Below, piece after piece: positions 53,701 through 62,859 of a DNA stretch of 64,000 nt (its first letter is position 1; every line of letters begins with the position of its first letter). The stretch covers positions 24,719-88,718 of the forward strand of contig JAUIDY010000007.1 in assembly GCA_030428385.1 (NCBI GenBank). The letters are read 5' to 3'. The stretch is from Rhodothermia bacterium. GTDB taxonomy: Bacteria; Bacteroidota; Rhodothermia; Rhodothermales; JAAAOL01. Below the pieces are notes generated by a model that was not told the origin of the DNA, made no database searches, and worked only from the letters and a program-made list of their open reading frames with translations. The position numbers and the translations under genes were made by a program.

Positions 53701-54271
53701 GCGAGAGATCGGCCACGCCATCGCCGGAGGTGTCTTCGATGCGGTAGATGCGCTCGCGCTCCACGGCAAGGTCGCGCCAGTCGTGCGAGCCGTCGCCGTT
53801 TACATCCTCCTGCCACGTGTTTTCGGCGCTGCGCTCGGGGGCCATTTCCTCATGGAGAAAGGCGCGCCGGTCCTCCACGGTTTGTAGGCCAATGGACCGG
53901 ATCATCCACTGCGGATACCCGCGAATGTCGAACTCGGAGTTGTCCTGCCGGAAGGTACGCGTGACGTAGGCGCGGCCCTGCGGATCGAAGGTCAGCCCGA
54001 TGGGGTCGGCCAGGAGTGTTTCAGAGGCCCACAGGCTAAGATCTAGGCCGTCCATCACCTGAATAGCCGCCACGTTCTGGATGGAGTCGGCCTGCTGGGC
54101 GGCCACGGCAGGGTCCATCTGCACGACGGCTCCTTCGGGCGGCGGCGGCACGTTGGAGGCAACCGGTGGTGTCGGCTCGGCACATCCGGCAGCAACAACG
54201 CCACCAAGAAGCAGGATCAGCAGGGCAAAAACAGGGCGCGGGAGGTGGTGGAAGGCGGGCATACGAAACAT
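50765..54271 (-). CDS. Giant lipoprotein: membrane-bound dehydrogenase domain, HEAT repeats and cytochrome c
   Basis: This 1168-residue protein has a lipoprotein signal (LLILLLGGVVAAGC). A beta-propeller dehydrogenase domain (about 70-500, DPIGLTFDPQGRAYVTRTF, GLIRGPDGRIYWSIGDIG and HGVRNTHEFVFDKYGN) is followed by a long HEAT-repeat solenoid (about 510-1000, many AQTAKVLGDIRYA- and DVRIAALQALHTAG-type units) and a single-haem cytochrome c domain with CMRCH near residue 1033. The combination is known from planctomycete-type membrane-bound dehydrogenases and related FCB proteins. It probably oxidises a sugar or similar alcohol outside the cytoplasm and passes electrons to its own haem. Confidence 0.86.
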   Translation of the reverse strand: MFRMPAFHHLPRPVFALLILLLGGVVAAGCAEPTPPVASNVPPPPEGAVVQMDPAVAAQQADSIQNVAAIQVMDGLDLSLWASETLLADPIGLTFDPQGRAYVTRTFRQDNSEFDIRGYPQWMIRSIGLQTVEDRRAFLHEEMAPERSAENTWQEDVNGDGSHDWRDLAVERERIYRIEDTSGDGVADLSRIFIEDFDTEVTDVAGTVLPVGDDVYIGVAPDMWRVRDVDGDGYADTKESISHGYAVHIGFSGHGMSGLIRGPDGRIYWSIGDIGFNVVDQDGQRWAFPNQGGIMRAEPDGSGFEVFAHGVRNTHEFVFDKYGNLISVDNDGDHPGESERVVYLIDGSDSGWRSNWQYGKYTDPTNNTYKVWMDEDYFKPRFEGQAAHVLPPIANYHSGPAGMTYNPGTALDGQWQDHFFIAEFTGSPARSRIFAFQLEPDGAGFSFAGEEEVTRGLLATGMDFGPDGHLYVADWMEGWGTKDQGRIWRLSSQRTDNAAAQNETAALLVADFTQESADALAERLQHADMRVRMKAQFELVDREDTETLLGAVQQTGHQLARLHGLWGLGQVARGTDLAAAAPMVTFLNDSDPEVRAQTAKVLGDIRYAAAADELLPLLADTTAGRVPFFAAEALGRLGHTPAVQPIIDMLATNNDEDVYLRQAGAIALARIGEADALVALEDHPSRAVRLAAVVALRRMQHPGVARFLDDADEYIVTDAARAINDDSSIEDAMPELAALLGQTPFDNEPLLRRIINANLRVGGPDAAARLAAFAGTDAPSPLRAEALATLGSWPDPSVVDRVDGVHRGTLERNPTVAQEALGPELDALLATTDATVRLAAVEATGNLAYAPALPALLGLLQQDPDSDVRIAALQALHTAGYDDMEGATRIAQADADREVRMAALEQIPNLNTPADQKAALLAAAIEDGTTEEQQSALEALGALQDPAAHTVLAGLLDNLEAGSVVPEIQLDVMDAATTGGSAELAERVERFRTTRAGGTPPGLMDVAAYQEVLYGGNARRGARVIYRHPAAQCMRCHMIDDFGGDVGPELTGVGAQYDREYLLAALVAPSDHIAPGFGTLVLTLNDGSVVSGTLREETATHVLIMTASGETQEVLQENIAERQDGPSSMPPMGAILNRRELRDVVEFLTTMQGFNRRTPAGSTESHGE

Positions 54272-54408
54272 GGATGATGAAACCGGCGGGAACAGCAGTG
54301 GCGGTGGCGCACCATGCTCGAAGGGCGTGTTAATGATAGGGGATCACCAGCGCTCCTGCAACGGAAGAGCCTCAACACCTTGGAAATTTCGATCTGGCGT
54401 ACGAGGGC

Positions 54409-57400
54409 CTATTTCACATGAACCACCGTTGTTGTTTGTTCATACGCCGCAGCGGATCTGGAAGCCCGAGCATCGAACCGAACAAAATAGACACCTGCCG
54501 AGACAGCATGTCCCGTATCGTCTCGGCCATCCCATGCCTGCCGGTGGACGCCGGGAGCTTGTTCTCCATCGACCAGGGTTCGCACGGCGCGCCCGAGGGC
54601 ATCAAAAACGATAAGGTGCACGGTGGACGGATGCGGCAGGTCGTAGGAAAACTGGGTGGTTTGATTAAACGGGTTGGGATGCGGCGTATGAAGGGCAAAG
54701 CGACTGGGCATGGGGATCGTTTCCGCATGCGTCGCAACGGGCGGAATGAGCAGGGTCCCATCGCTACGCACGATCACCACGGCGATGTCATCCGGTTGCC
54801 CGCCCTCGGCAGGCACCACGGCCACCGCCAGCCCCTCGCCTTGCTGGCTCGACAGATCCAGTTCAAACAGGCCGCGTGACGTGCCGCCGTCGTCGGTGAC
54901 CTCCAGCACATACAGGGCGGGCGCGAGGCTGGTATAGTCAGTGAGGGTCCCAAAGGCGAGGTTGTTCGCAAGGGACGTGCCCGCAGGGGACAATCGGAGG
55001 GTCAGCGGCGGGGCGTCCGGGGCGGCATGCGCGAAGAACAGGTCCACCAGCGTCGGGTCCTGCGCCTCGAAGCGGGCGTTGCGCTGCAGCAGGAGCGTGG
55101 GGGCATCGGGAGGCCCTGCGAAGAAAAGGGCATACGACGTGGGCAAGGCGTAGTCGTCGCCCGTGAGTTCGCCGACGAAAAAGTCGAGTTGTTCGGTCAG
55201 GACGGCGGCGTCGAGGGTACCGCCCGTGGGGACCAGATGCACCACCGGGGAGATGGCCCCCAGCGCAAAGCGGGTGATGGGCAGAACGGTGCCAGGTTCA
55301 AGGTTTTGGGCGGTAAGCAGGCTGTCTACATACACGTCCAGCCCGTTCTGACGGTGCGTGTGTTTGTCATTCCTCGTAGGGGCGAAAGACGATTGTTGGA
55401 GGTCCACCTCTGGTTCGGACTCTTTTCCCGGTAGGATGAGCGATATGAATGTCCTGCTTCCCGTGATCCCGAGAAAATTGGCCACCCGGTCAAAGAAATT
55501 ATTGATAACTACAAACTCAAGTTCGGCCATATAGACAGCGCCTGGTCTCAACACGCCTCCTCGACAGCGAATACGACTGCCAACTTCGTCAAGGCCAAGG
55601 CGACATTCTGGAGGGCCTCGTCGAAGACGTATTTCATTGTCTTCAAAAAAGTCGGTGATGTCGACGCTACGAGCCGGGCCATTGCCGACATTTTCCACCG
55701 TGATCGTATACGTGATCACTTGGCCCACCTGTATCGTGTCGGTGTCTGCGGTTTTGGTAAGGAGCAGGTTGGGTTCTCCGGCTAGAATTCTCACAAAATC
55801 GCTGACTTCACCTCCAGTATTGGCACCGTTCACCCCAACCACGTTCTCGATCTCGCCCAATTCCAGCACGGTAAAGGAGATGTTCACCCGCACCGTGTCT
55901 CCGGGTCCCAGGTTTCCGAGGTCGCAGTTGACAATATTGGTGGTGGCAGTTGCCTCAAGCAGACAACCTTCAGAGGCGCCCTCAAACCGCAGTTGTGACG
56001 CATCGGTGATGTCCGTAAGCATCAGATCCAGCGCTTCGAGCAGGCCGGGATTAACCACCTCAATGGTATATGTCACCATGTCGCCCACCGCCACGGTGTC
56101 TTCGTCTACGGTTTTGTTGACTTCAAGCAGGGGCGTGGCGTCGTCCTCCAACTGAATGCGGGTCACACCCACGTTGGCGATGTCATTTTCCTTCACCTCG
56201 CCCGCTACCACGAGGCATCCGGGGCCACATATTTCTACGGACGGTGTTTGGCCCACCAAATTGGGAAGGGGCGATGCGAGGCGGACATCGTCAATGGTCG
56301 CTGGATTCGGCAGCGACCACCAGCCCCAAACCTGTGGCTGATCGCTGGGCGGCGTTACTTCGTTGACGGTCTGAATATCATATCGCGTGGTATAGCCCGT
56401 AGCAATCAAGGCCCCTCTTGTTGGAATATCCGCTACTGACGGAGCGTCGAAAATAAAATCGCTGCCACTCCCGCCCCAATAGCTTATTGAGAAGTCCGTT
56501 GCCTGGTTATTTCCACCGCCGCATGCAAAGAAGGCGTCTTGTTCTCCCCCTCCATACGTGGGCTGAAAGGCGTCTTCCGAGGTGGGGAAATCGTCGGAAC
56601 TGGTACGGCCACCAACACACGCCACCAGATTCTCATCGATATAGATGTGCTGCACGGCAAGTGCCCGATCTGGCTCGGTGCCTCCAAAACGAAAAACGGT
56701 CGGGGTGGTGCCGGTCAGTTGCAGCAAGACAACATCTTCGCTGGTGGCGTCCATTACCAAATCGGGCTGCTCGCCGAGGAGTTCGGGCGAGTTCGTAGAA
56801 CCAACAGCAAACACCATGTCGTCCTGTACCGCAACGTCCTGAAAGTTATCGCTGCTCGTCCCGCCCCACGGCGAGGCAAAGCGCAGGCTGCCGTCGGCGA
56901 GGTCGCCCTGAGCGAAGAAGGCGTCTTCCAGGCCGCCGCCAAACCCTTGCAGCGGATCTTGCACCGGCGCATCTGCGGACCCCGTGGTACCGACGCTCCA
57001 AAACGTACCTGCTCCATCCGTCGCAATGCCATTGCCCGTGTCGATGCCGCTTCCGCCGTAAAAGGTAGACCATGCCATCGTGCCATCCGCGCCGAGGCGG
57101 GTCACGAAGGCATCGGAGATACCGCCGAAGGTGGGTTGGATGGTACCCGGCGTGGTGGGGAAGTCGGCGGAGAACGTGGAGCCGATGGCAATGACATCGC
57201 CATCGGGCGTCACCACAAGGTCACTCACGAGTTCTACGGGGCCGGTGCCGCCGAGGTAGAAGCACCAGGCCACCGAGTAGGTCTCGGCGGCGGCATCGAG
57301 GGCACAGACGAACCCATCGACGGGGGCCTGATAGGCGTTGCGGGCCTGCGGCAGGTCATCCGACTGGGTCACGCCTCCCACATACAGGCGGCTTCCGTCG

Positions 57401-57633
57401 GGCGTACCCGCCAGGGCACGGGGCTGCTCGTTGTTGCTGCCGCCAAACGTAAACAGGTCCACCTCGGGAGGAGGCGGCGGGTTTACGGGCGGAGCCAGGC
57501 GGAGGCTCTGGGGAGCGGGTACGCTGTTGGTGGCCGGTTGGCGAAAGGCTAGCAGCAGCATGCTGCCCCCAAGCAAGACGATGAGCCCGAAGGCAACCGT
57601 GCGCCGAGAGGAGGTGGTCTGCAGGAGGGACAT
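54409..57633 (-). CDS. Large T9SS-secreted protein with SBBP, DUF11 and DUF4397-like domains
   Basis: The 1074-residue protein uses the ATG at 57633 (an upstream GTG is also open). A membrane/signal segment lies at about 10-30. SBBP-type beta-propeller repeats occupy about 60-430 (FGGSNNEQPRALAGTPDGSR, AFVTRLGADGTMAWSTFYGG). Two DUF11-type repeats follow (about 505-625 and 630-720, each starting LxxxKTxDxDTxxVGxxxTYTI). A DUF4397-like domain lies at about 805-905, and a T9SS sorting domain at the C terminus (HTPHPNPFNQTTQFSYDLP, then LGRAVRTLVDG). It is a cell-surface or secreted structural or binding protein. No enzyme motif is seen. Confidence 0.82.
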   Translation of the reverse strand: MSLLQTTSSRRTVAFGLIVLLGGSMLLLAFRQPATNSVPAPQSLRLAPPVNPPPPPEVDLFTFGGSNNEQPRALAGTPDGSRLYVGGVTQSDDLPQARNAYQAPVDGFVCALDAAAETYSVAWCFYLGGTGPVELVSDLVVTPDGDVIAIGSTFSADFPTTPGTIQPTFGGISDAFVTRLGADGTMAWSTFYGGSGIDTGNGIATDGAGTFWSVGTTGSADAPVQDPLQGFGGGLEDAFFAQGDLADGSLRFASPWGGTSSDNFQDVAVQDDMVFAVGSTNSPELLGEQPDLVMDATSEDVVLLQLTGTTPTVFRFGGTEPDRALAVQHIYIDENLVACVGGRTSSDDFPTSEDAFQPTYGGGEQDAFFACGGGNNQATDFSISYWGGSGSDFIFDAPSVADIPTRGALIATGYTTRYDIQTVNEVTPPSDQPQVWGWWSLPNPATIDDVRLASPLPNLVGQTPSVEICGPGCLVVAGEVKENDIANVGVTRIQLEDDATPLLEVNKTVDEDTVAVGDMVTYTIEVVNPGLLEALDLMLTDITDASQLRFEGASEGCLLEATATTNIVNCDLGNLGPGDTVRVNISFTVLELGEIENVVGVNGANTGGEVSDFVRILAGEPNLLLTKTADTDTIQVGQVITYTITVENVGNGPARSVDITDFFEDNEIRLRRGPPECRLGLDEVGSRIRCRGGVLRPGAVYMAELEFVVINNFFDRVANFLGITGSRTFISLILPGKESEPEVDLQQSSFAPTRNDKHTHRQNGLDVYVDSLLTAQNLEPGTVLPITRFALGAISPVVHLVPTGGTLDAAVLTEQLDFFVGELTGDDYALPTSYALFFAGPPDAPTLLLQRNARFEAQDPTLVDLFFAHAAPDAPPLTLRLSPAGTSLANNLAFGTLTDYTSLAPALYVLEVTDDGGTSRGLFELDLSSQQGEGLAVAVVPAEGGQPDDIAVVIVRSDGTLLIPPVATHAETIPMPSRFALHTPHPNPFNQTTQFSYDLPHPSTVHLIVFDALGRAVRTLVDGEQAPGVHRQAWDGRDDTGHAVSAGVYFVRFDARASRSAAAYEQTTTVVHVK

Positions 57634-57842
57634 GGCATACACTCCATCAGATAAAGAACGCAGGCGGATACGTGGTCTATAGGGCCACGCGAGGTTGCTT
57701 CTCCAACATATCCAATCCGCCCATAAGTTGCATTTGGTAGAATGCCGATGCCGCCGTCTTCACAAACGAGGCTGAACGAAGGGGCGCTTTGGCGTGTTGA
57801 TTTGATGCCCGGTCGAGCGCCCTCAGCCGAGGACGACAGCGA

Positions 57843-58904
57843 TCAATGCGCGTGTTGCTCATAGTGCTGGCGCAGCAGATCTTCGGCAAAATCGTCTTGC
57901 AGGTCGCGCCACACCGCGTGGATATGGTTGGCCCCATTCTGAATGTTGTCGTACTCGATGAGCACGGTCGGGCCGTGGATACGGTAATAATGCGCCTCGC
58001 CGCGCTCGGCGCTTCCCGCCCACGCTAAATAGAGCGCATCCAGCCCAGCGTCGTCGATGGCATCACGTTGGGTGGTGGCGACGTCGGCCGCCATGTTGTT
58101 CAGGTATACGTCCAACAGTACTTGCAACTGCGCCTGTTGCGCCGTCGTCATTTCCGCGGCGGGAAATCCTTCGAAGCGTTCGAGGCGAGCATGGCGGTCG
58201 GCCCCGGTGATGATGTCGCGGGGCGCTTGGTTGGCGATGCGGGTGCGTTGTTGTTGCGCGTCGGTGAGCAGGTTCCACAGCGCGCGGGCTTCGTCTTCTT
58301 CAGCGGCCAGCACCCGCCAGCCGCTCCGCTCGCCCTGGCGCACTTCGGCGGGATTTGCACCCCAAAAGGAAGGCGTGGCAGCCACTACGGTCTGCGTCAC
58401 GGACGAAAAGTTAAGCGAGAGGTGGTGCCCTTCGAACCGCCAGCCCCAGGGTTCCGCCACCGAGGGCGTCCCAAACACCGACACATAATAGCGGCCGGGG
58501 TCACGCCCCAGGATGCCTTCGAGTTCGACGATGCCGGTGGCTTTGGCATAGCCGTCTTCGGTCAGCGCCGTTTGCAGCAGCGCATAGGCTGCGGTGCGCT
58601 GGGCATCCGTCATGGCACCCAGTCCCAGCCCTTGGCGGGTGCGGGGGACAAAATGCCAATTAAACCGCTCGGCGCTGTCGAACGAAAACACCGCCTGCGC
58701 CCGTTGCTCATCATCGAGGGTGTTGAGGAAGTGTTGTGCCGCCGCCGCGAGGTCTGCCGAAGGCGGGGTGGGCTGGGCCGCCATCGCTACCGGGATCTGC
58801 AACGCTTCGGGCGAAGGAGTTGTGGCTACCTGTACCATGATCCAGCCACCCAGCAGGAGCAGCAAAACCACCGCACCCATGGCATAAACGCGACGCTTTT
58901 TCAT
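57843..58904 (-). CDS. DUF3500-family protein, membrane-anchored
   Basis: The 353-residue protein has one N-terminal hydrophobic segment (VVLLLLLGGWIMVQVA) that could be an uncleaved anchor or signal peptide. The DUF3500 pattern is present: FSFDSAERFNWHFVPR, VSVFGTPSVAEPWGWRFEGHHLSLNFS and EYDNIQNGANHIHAVWRDL. The biochemical role of this family is unknown. It sits between the T9SS protein and the ExbD gene on the same strand. Confidence 0.83.
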   Translation of the reverse strand: MKKRRVYAMGAVVLLLLLGGWIMVQVATTPSPEALQIPVAMAAQPTPPSADLAAAAQHFLNTLDDEQRAQAVFSFDSAERFNWHFVPRTRQGLGLGAMTDAQRTAAYALLQTALTEDGYAKATGIVELEGILGRDPGRYYVSVFGTPSVAEPWGWRFEGHHLSLNFSSVTQTVVAATPSFWGANPAEVRQGERSGWRVLAAEEDEARALWNLLTDAQQQRTRIANQAPRDIITGADRHARLERFEGFPAAEMTTAQQAQLQVLLDVYLNNMAADVATTQRDAIDDAGLDALYLAWAGSAERGEAHYYRIHGPTVLIEYDNIQNGANHIHAVWRDLQDDFAEDLLRQHYEQHAH

Positions 58905-58981
58905 CGGCTTCGAGGCAAAAAGAGAGGGGCCTACCTACATTGGAGATACCAGTGCCACGCTGGAAGGTTCATCGGGCGTGC

Positions 58982-59542
58982 TTATTCGGTATCCGGCTCG
59001 GCAATAGAGATCTGCGGTTTAAACGCCGTGCGAATGGCATCCGCTTCGCCTACTGGTAAGGCCATACGGTAGGCGGCGTAGTCGGGGAAACCCCGCCGTC
59101 GTGCTTCCGCATCCCACACCACCCGGTAGCCCATCCACACCTCATCCAGCACGCCGATGTAGGCGTCGTACGGCGTGGCGCGGTCTGTTTTGAGGGAGAC
59201 CACGGCTTTGTCGGGCCGTACGGCATACTGTGGGAGGCAGGCATAGCCAGCGCTACAGTTCATCACGTGTTGCTGCACCGTGGCGCGTAGCGCGTCCACT
59301 GCCAGCGGCTGTTGTTCCACCAACAGTTGCCCTTCGGCATTCACCAACACGCTCAGCATGTTGCGGTCGTGCAGTTCCGGGGGCGGCGTATCCAGCGCGG
59401 GAGGGAGCACCATACCGATGCCGGTGTCGACGTCGATGGTGGTGGTGACAAGGAAGAAAATGAGCAGCAAAAAGGCGATGTCGGCCATCGACGACGTGGG
59501 GATTTCGGCGACACGCCGGGGACGAACAGCAAGGAGAGGCAT
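58982..59542 (-). CDS. ExbD/TolR-family biopolymer transport protein, orphan
   Basis: This 186-residue protein has the ExbD layout: short cytoplasmic tail, one membrane segment (MADIAFLLLIFFLVTTTI) with the conserved Asp at its start (about residue 20), and a periplasmic domain. ExbD with ExbB energises TonB-dependent receptors, and one such receptor (8887-11874) lies in this window. No ExbB or TonB gene is adjacent. The next gene upstream is prmA on the other strand, so the partners must be elsewhere. The periplasmic domain is longer than usual, with a Cys pair in NCSAGYACLPQY that may form a disulfide. Confidence 0.85.
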   Translation of the reverse strand: MPLLAVRPRRVAEIPTSSMADIAFLLLIFFLVTTTIDVDTGIGMVLPPALDTPPPELHDRNMLSVLVNAEGQLLVEQQPLAVDALRATVQQHVMNCSAGYACLPQYAVRPDKAVVSLKTDRATPYDAYIGVLDEVWMGYRVVWDAEARRRGFPDYAAYRMALPVGEADAIRTAFKPQISIAEPDTE

Positions 59543-59762
59543 GACAGGCAGCGGATTGGTAACACGGTATTAACAAGACCCACAGGGGCGCTGCCGTTGC
59601 TCGGCGTCGGCCTTCATGAGAACCTGATCGCATCTTGTTCTCAAATCCATGTTGCACCCGTCCTTGCCATGATTACCTTGTATGCAAAGGAGCCCTTGCT
59701 AGGGGGCCTGTTGTCCTTTGGTGATGGCACCAGCTTGAGGTTTATGACCGTGGAGGTCCGCA

Positions 59763-60605
59763 ATGCATACGGTTGAACTCACCATTTATGTAGAAGACGA
59801 TCTGCAAGACTTTCTCATCGCCGAGCTTGCAACGTTGGACTTCGAGACCTTTGTTCAGGAAGACACCTTTGTTCAGGCGTACATCGCCGCGCCGCAGTGG
59901 ACCGAGCAAAAACGGGACGAGATCACGCAATGGCTGCGCAACCGGGGCGTGTTTGTTCCTATCGATGAGGAGACCATCGAGCCGCGTAACTGGAATGAGC
60001 AGTGGGAAGAAACCATTCGGCCGCTCGCGGTGGGCTCATTTATTATTAAACCCACCTGGGCCGCCTTGCCCCCTACAGATGACGACAAGATCCTGCTTGA
60101 GATCGACCCCAAGATGAGTTTTGGGACCGGGTATCATGCCAGCACCCGGTTGGTGCTTCGGTTTTTGCCCCAACTGATCAACACGGGCGCGCGCATCCTC
60201 GACGCAGGCACAGGCACGGGCATTCTTGCAATTGCGGCCTTAAAACTGGGGGCGACCCAGGCCTATGCCTTCGATATCGACCCCTGGGCGCAAGAAAACG
60301 CCGTCGAAAACTTCCACCTCAACGGGGTGTCGCACCAGGTTGTTTTCCGCACGGGTAGTCTTGAGGTGGTCACAGAAACCGGGTTCGACGTGATTTGCGC
60401 CAATATCAACCTGAATGTATTGCTAGAGATGCTGCCCGCCTTTACGGAGAAGCTCACACCGTCGGGGCACCTGGTGCTGGCGGGGCTGCTGCGTGAAAAC
60501 CGAAGCCGCCTCCTGAAGGAAGCTGCCACCTGTTCCCTGATTCCCGTTCATGAGGCCGTAGAGGACGAATGGTGGTCGGTGGTTTTAACGCAGCGCAACC
60601 ATTAA
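59763..60605 (+). CDS. prmA: Ribosomal protein L11 methyltransferase PrmA
   Basis: The 280-residue protein has the N-terminal substrate-recognition domain (about 1-100) and a class I methyltransferase domain with ILDAGTGTGILAIAALKLGA (SAM site), FDIDPWAQENAVENFHLNG and ICANINLNVLLEMLP (N-x-N motif). MSFGTGYHASTRL is the PrmA linker motif. It trimethylates L11 in the cytoplasm. A clear Shine-Dalgarno GGAGG (59752-59756) lies six bases before the ATG, unusual for this window. Confidence 0.92.
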   Translation: MHTVELTIYVEDDLQDFLIAELATLDFETFVQEDTFVQAYIAAPQWTEQKRDEITQWLRNRGVFVPIDEETIEPRNWNEQWEETIRPLAVGSFIIKPTWAALPPTDDDKILLEIDPKMSFGTGYHASTRLVLRFLPQLINTGARILDAGTGTGILAIAALKLGATQAYAFDIDPWAQENAVENFHLNGVSHQVVFRTGSLEVVTETGFDVICANINLNVLLEMLPAFTEKLTPSGHLVLAGLLRENRSRLLKEAATCSLIPVHEAVEDEWWSVVLTQRNH

Positions 60606-60638
60606 ACTAGGGGCACCCGTTCGACTCATGCTTCGGCT

Positions 60639-61544
60639 GTGCCCGTGCCCCCTCGTTCCTCTTCATCGAAGGCGCTCCTGCGCCTCCTGCGTCCTTTCCA
60701 GTGGATCAAGAACGGGCTTGTCTTTGTCCCCCTGATTACGGCGTCGGCGTTTACGGACCTGCGTGCGTGGTTGGATGCCGGGCTGGTCTTTTTGGCCTTT
60801 TCCGCGACGGCTTCAGCCGTGTATATCATCAACGATGCCCGCGATGTTACGGCCGACCGCCTGCATGAAGAAAAGCGCCACCGCCCGTTTGCAGCAGAGG
60901 TACTCACGCTAGGTCAGGTATGGTGGATGCTGCCTCTGCTGGTAGGAATCGGAGGGGGGCTGGCGTGGCTGGCCGGGGCCATCGCTGCCATAGGGACCTA
61001 TCTGCTGCTGGCGCTGGCGTATGTCTTCTTCATCAAGCGATTGGCAGTGCTTGATGTGTTTGTGTTGGCCGTTTTTTATGTGTTGCGCTTGTGGGGTGGC
61101 CACCTGGGCACCGGGTATCGTGCCACCGCGTGGTTATATAGCTTTGCAGGCTTCTTTTTCCTGAGCCTCTCGCTCCTGAAACGGGTCAGCGAGTTACAGG
61201 TGGAGCAGCCGACTGCCGGGAATTTGCTGCCGGGGCGTGGTTACACCCACCATGATCATCCCCTCTTGTTGGCTGCCGGGATGGGGGCCACCTTCAGCGC
61301 CAGCATTATTCTGGCGCTGTATGTACGCGGCCCCAATGTGGCGCAGTTTTTCGAAGCGCCCCATTGGTTGTGGATCCTGGTGCCCTTGCTGCTTTTCTGG
61401 CAGTGCCGGATCTGGCTGCACGTGCTGCGCAAAGACCACGCGGTAGATCCGGTTGCTTTTATCGTTCAGGACCCGCAATCCTGGGCGGTGCTATTGATTG
61501 CCATAGGCTGTGCGGTAGTGGCACATGGGATGTTTGTGCCGTAA
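60639..61544 (+). CDS. UbiA-family prenyltransferase, decaprenyl-phosphate phosphoribosyltransferase type
   Basis: The 301-residue protein starts at a GTG (60639); a GTG six bases downstream is also possible. Seven to nine hydrophobic segments are visible. UbiA motif 1 reads IINDARDVTADRLHEEKRHRP (Asp-rich, NDxxDxxxD) near residue 70, and the second Asp region is YVFFIKRLAVLDVF. The RPFQWIKNGLVFVPL start and the KRVSELQ segment match the group that joins phosphoribosyl pyrophosphate to polyprenyl phosphate, the first step to decaprenylphospho-arabinose. A different prenyl acceptor is possible. The next gene on the other strand is a membrane glycosyltransferase-like protein. Confidence 0.8.
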   Translation: MPVPPRSSSSKALLRLLRPFQWIKNGLVFVPLITASAFTDLRAWLDAGLVFLAFSATASAVYIINDARDVTADRLHEEKRHRPFAAEVLTLGQVWWMLPLLVGIGGGLAWLAGAIAAIGTYLLLALAYVFFIKRLAVLDVFVLAVFYVLRLWGGHLGTGYRATAWLYSFAGFFFLSLSLLKRVSELQVEQPTAGNLLPGRGYTHHDHPLLLAAGMGATFSASIILALYVRGPNVAQFFEAPHWLWILVPLLLFWQCRIWLHVLRKDHAVDPVAFIVQDPQSWAVLLIAIGCAVVAHGMFVP

Positions 61545-61557
61545 GGGAGGTGTTGCT

Positions 61558-62859
61558 TCACGGGACCATTAATAGCACTGCTTGCCGAAAGGCTTCGAAC
61601 AAAAGCGGGACATTGTGGGCCACCAGCAAAACGATCAGCAGGGCCGCCCCGCCTTTGGCCAACCGGGGAAAGGGAGAAAACGGCGCATGGGCCGCAAGAA
61701 CCACGAGCCACGGCATCATATGGGCCACATACAGAAAGGTCTCGGGGCCATACAGGACATGGAGTACCCACTGCGTCAGAACCACGCAGAGAACCGTGTA
61801 TTGCAAGGCCGGGCCTGCCCTTCGCCGCATCCCCCACACGCCGAGCCCGAGCAGCACGCACCACAGAAAGGCTGCTGCGCCGCCTAGAAAACCCCGCGCA
61901 CCCAGGACAACATCCTGTACGGAAAGGTACATTGGTAAAACATCCCGACGCCGGGGTGGGAATTCTACGGACGAGAGGGCGGGCATCACCACCGACCCGA
62001 CGAATAAGACATGCGTCACATTGGCCACACGTTCTAAGGAAGGCGTGTAGACCCAGAAAAGCTCGTCTTCCATCGTCTCTTTTTCCAGAAAAAAGTCGGC
62101 CCCCGGGAAGAAGCGAATCTGAAGAAAGCCAAGGGCGGCGATGAAAAGAAAGGCTGCCGCAGCAGGTATCATAAACCGGCGTAGGTGCTGTCCATCGGCG
62201 CGGGCAGGTGCGTCAGGGGTTCGGTGGAGCAGGTGCAACGGATCGGTTTTAAAAAACGCTGCCGCCAGCGCCGCTACCCAATTGGTGATGGTGACACCGA
62301 GGGTTAAGACATGGGCCCCAAACGCCCATAGCCGATTGGCCCAGGGATGTGTTGGCGTTCGGATCGCATAAAACAGCGCCACAAGCATGCCAAGGGCTCC
62401 CAGCGGATAGGTCTCAGGCACGGGGAGCCAGAACAGCGCCGTGCTGGAACTGAAGAAGAGCACAGCAAAAAGAAGGGTGTCGAAATACGACAACCCTAGC
62501 GCCCGCAGAATGCCATAGATCCCTATCATACACAGCCCCGCGATCAGGCTCAGGTACAGGCGCACCGCCATCACCTTGTTCATGCCCAGCCCTCTTCTGA
62601 AAAGCAGAACCGGCGAATACGTAAGGGTGGGAATCACGGGATGCACGCCCACGCGGGGGTATTTATGCTGGCGATTTATCATGTTCCGATAGGTGCGCGC
62701 CATGTCGGCTTCGAACCAAACACTCTGCATAGCGCTATCGGTATAGATGCGGGCGGGGACGTGTGTGTTGAGGGTCCAGCAACCAAGGCTCGCCGCTATA
62801 GCTAGCCCCAGCGGAAGGGCCCATGCCAGCCCACGATGCCCTGGATCAGTCTTGCGCAT
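61558..62859 (-). CDS. Multi-pass membrane protein, PMT/ArnT-like glycosyltransferase candidate
   Basis: The 433-residue protein has about ten to eleven hydrophobic segments. An acidic first loop (RIYTDSAMQSVWFEADMART) and a long periplasmic stretch resemble GT-C enzymes that use polyprenyl-phosphate sugars, but no catalytic Asp pair can be assigned with confidence. It may elongate an envelope glycan with the UbiA-family enzyme encoded next door. Its start overlaps the end of the methyltransferase gene by 14 bases, so the two are translated together. Confidence 0.6.
   Translation of the reverse strand: MRKTDPGHRGLAWALPLGLAIAASLGCWTLNTHVPARIYTDSAMQSVWFEADMARTYRNMINRQHKYPRVGVHPVIPTLTYSPVLLFRRGLGMNKVMAVRLYLSLIAGLCMIGIYGILRALGLSYFDTLLFAVLFFSSSTALFWLPVPETYPLGALGMLVALFYAIRTPTHPWANRLWAFGAHVLTLGVTITNWVAALAAAFFKTDPLHLLHRTPDAPARADGQHLRRFMIPAAAAFLFIAALGFLQIRFFPGADFFLEKETMEDELFWVYTPSLERVANVTHVLFVGSVVMPALSSVEFPPRRRDVLPMYLSVQDVVLGARGFLGGAAAFLWCVLLGLGVWGMRRRAGPALQYTVLCVVLTQWVLHVLYGPETFLYVAHMMPWLVVLAAHAPFSPFPRLAKGGAALLIVLLVAHNVPLLFEAFRQAVLLMVP

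Noticed and set aside
57677..57937. 86-codon minus-strand frame between the T9SS and DUF3500 genes
   Set aside because: It overlaps the end of the DUF3500 gene, and its translation is Arg/Ala/Ser-rich without any recognisable pattern.
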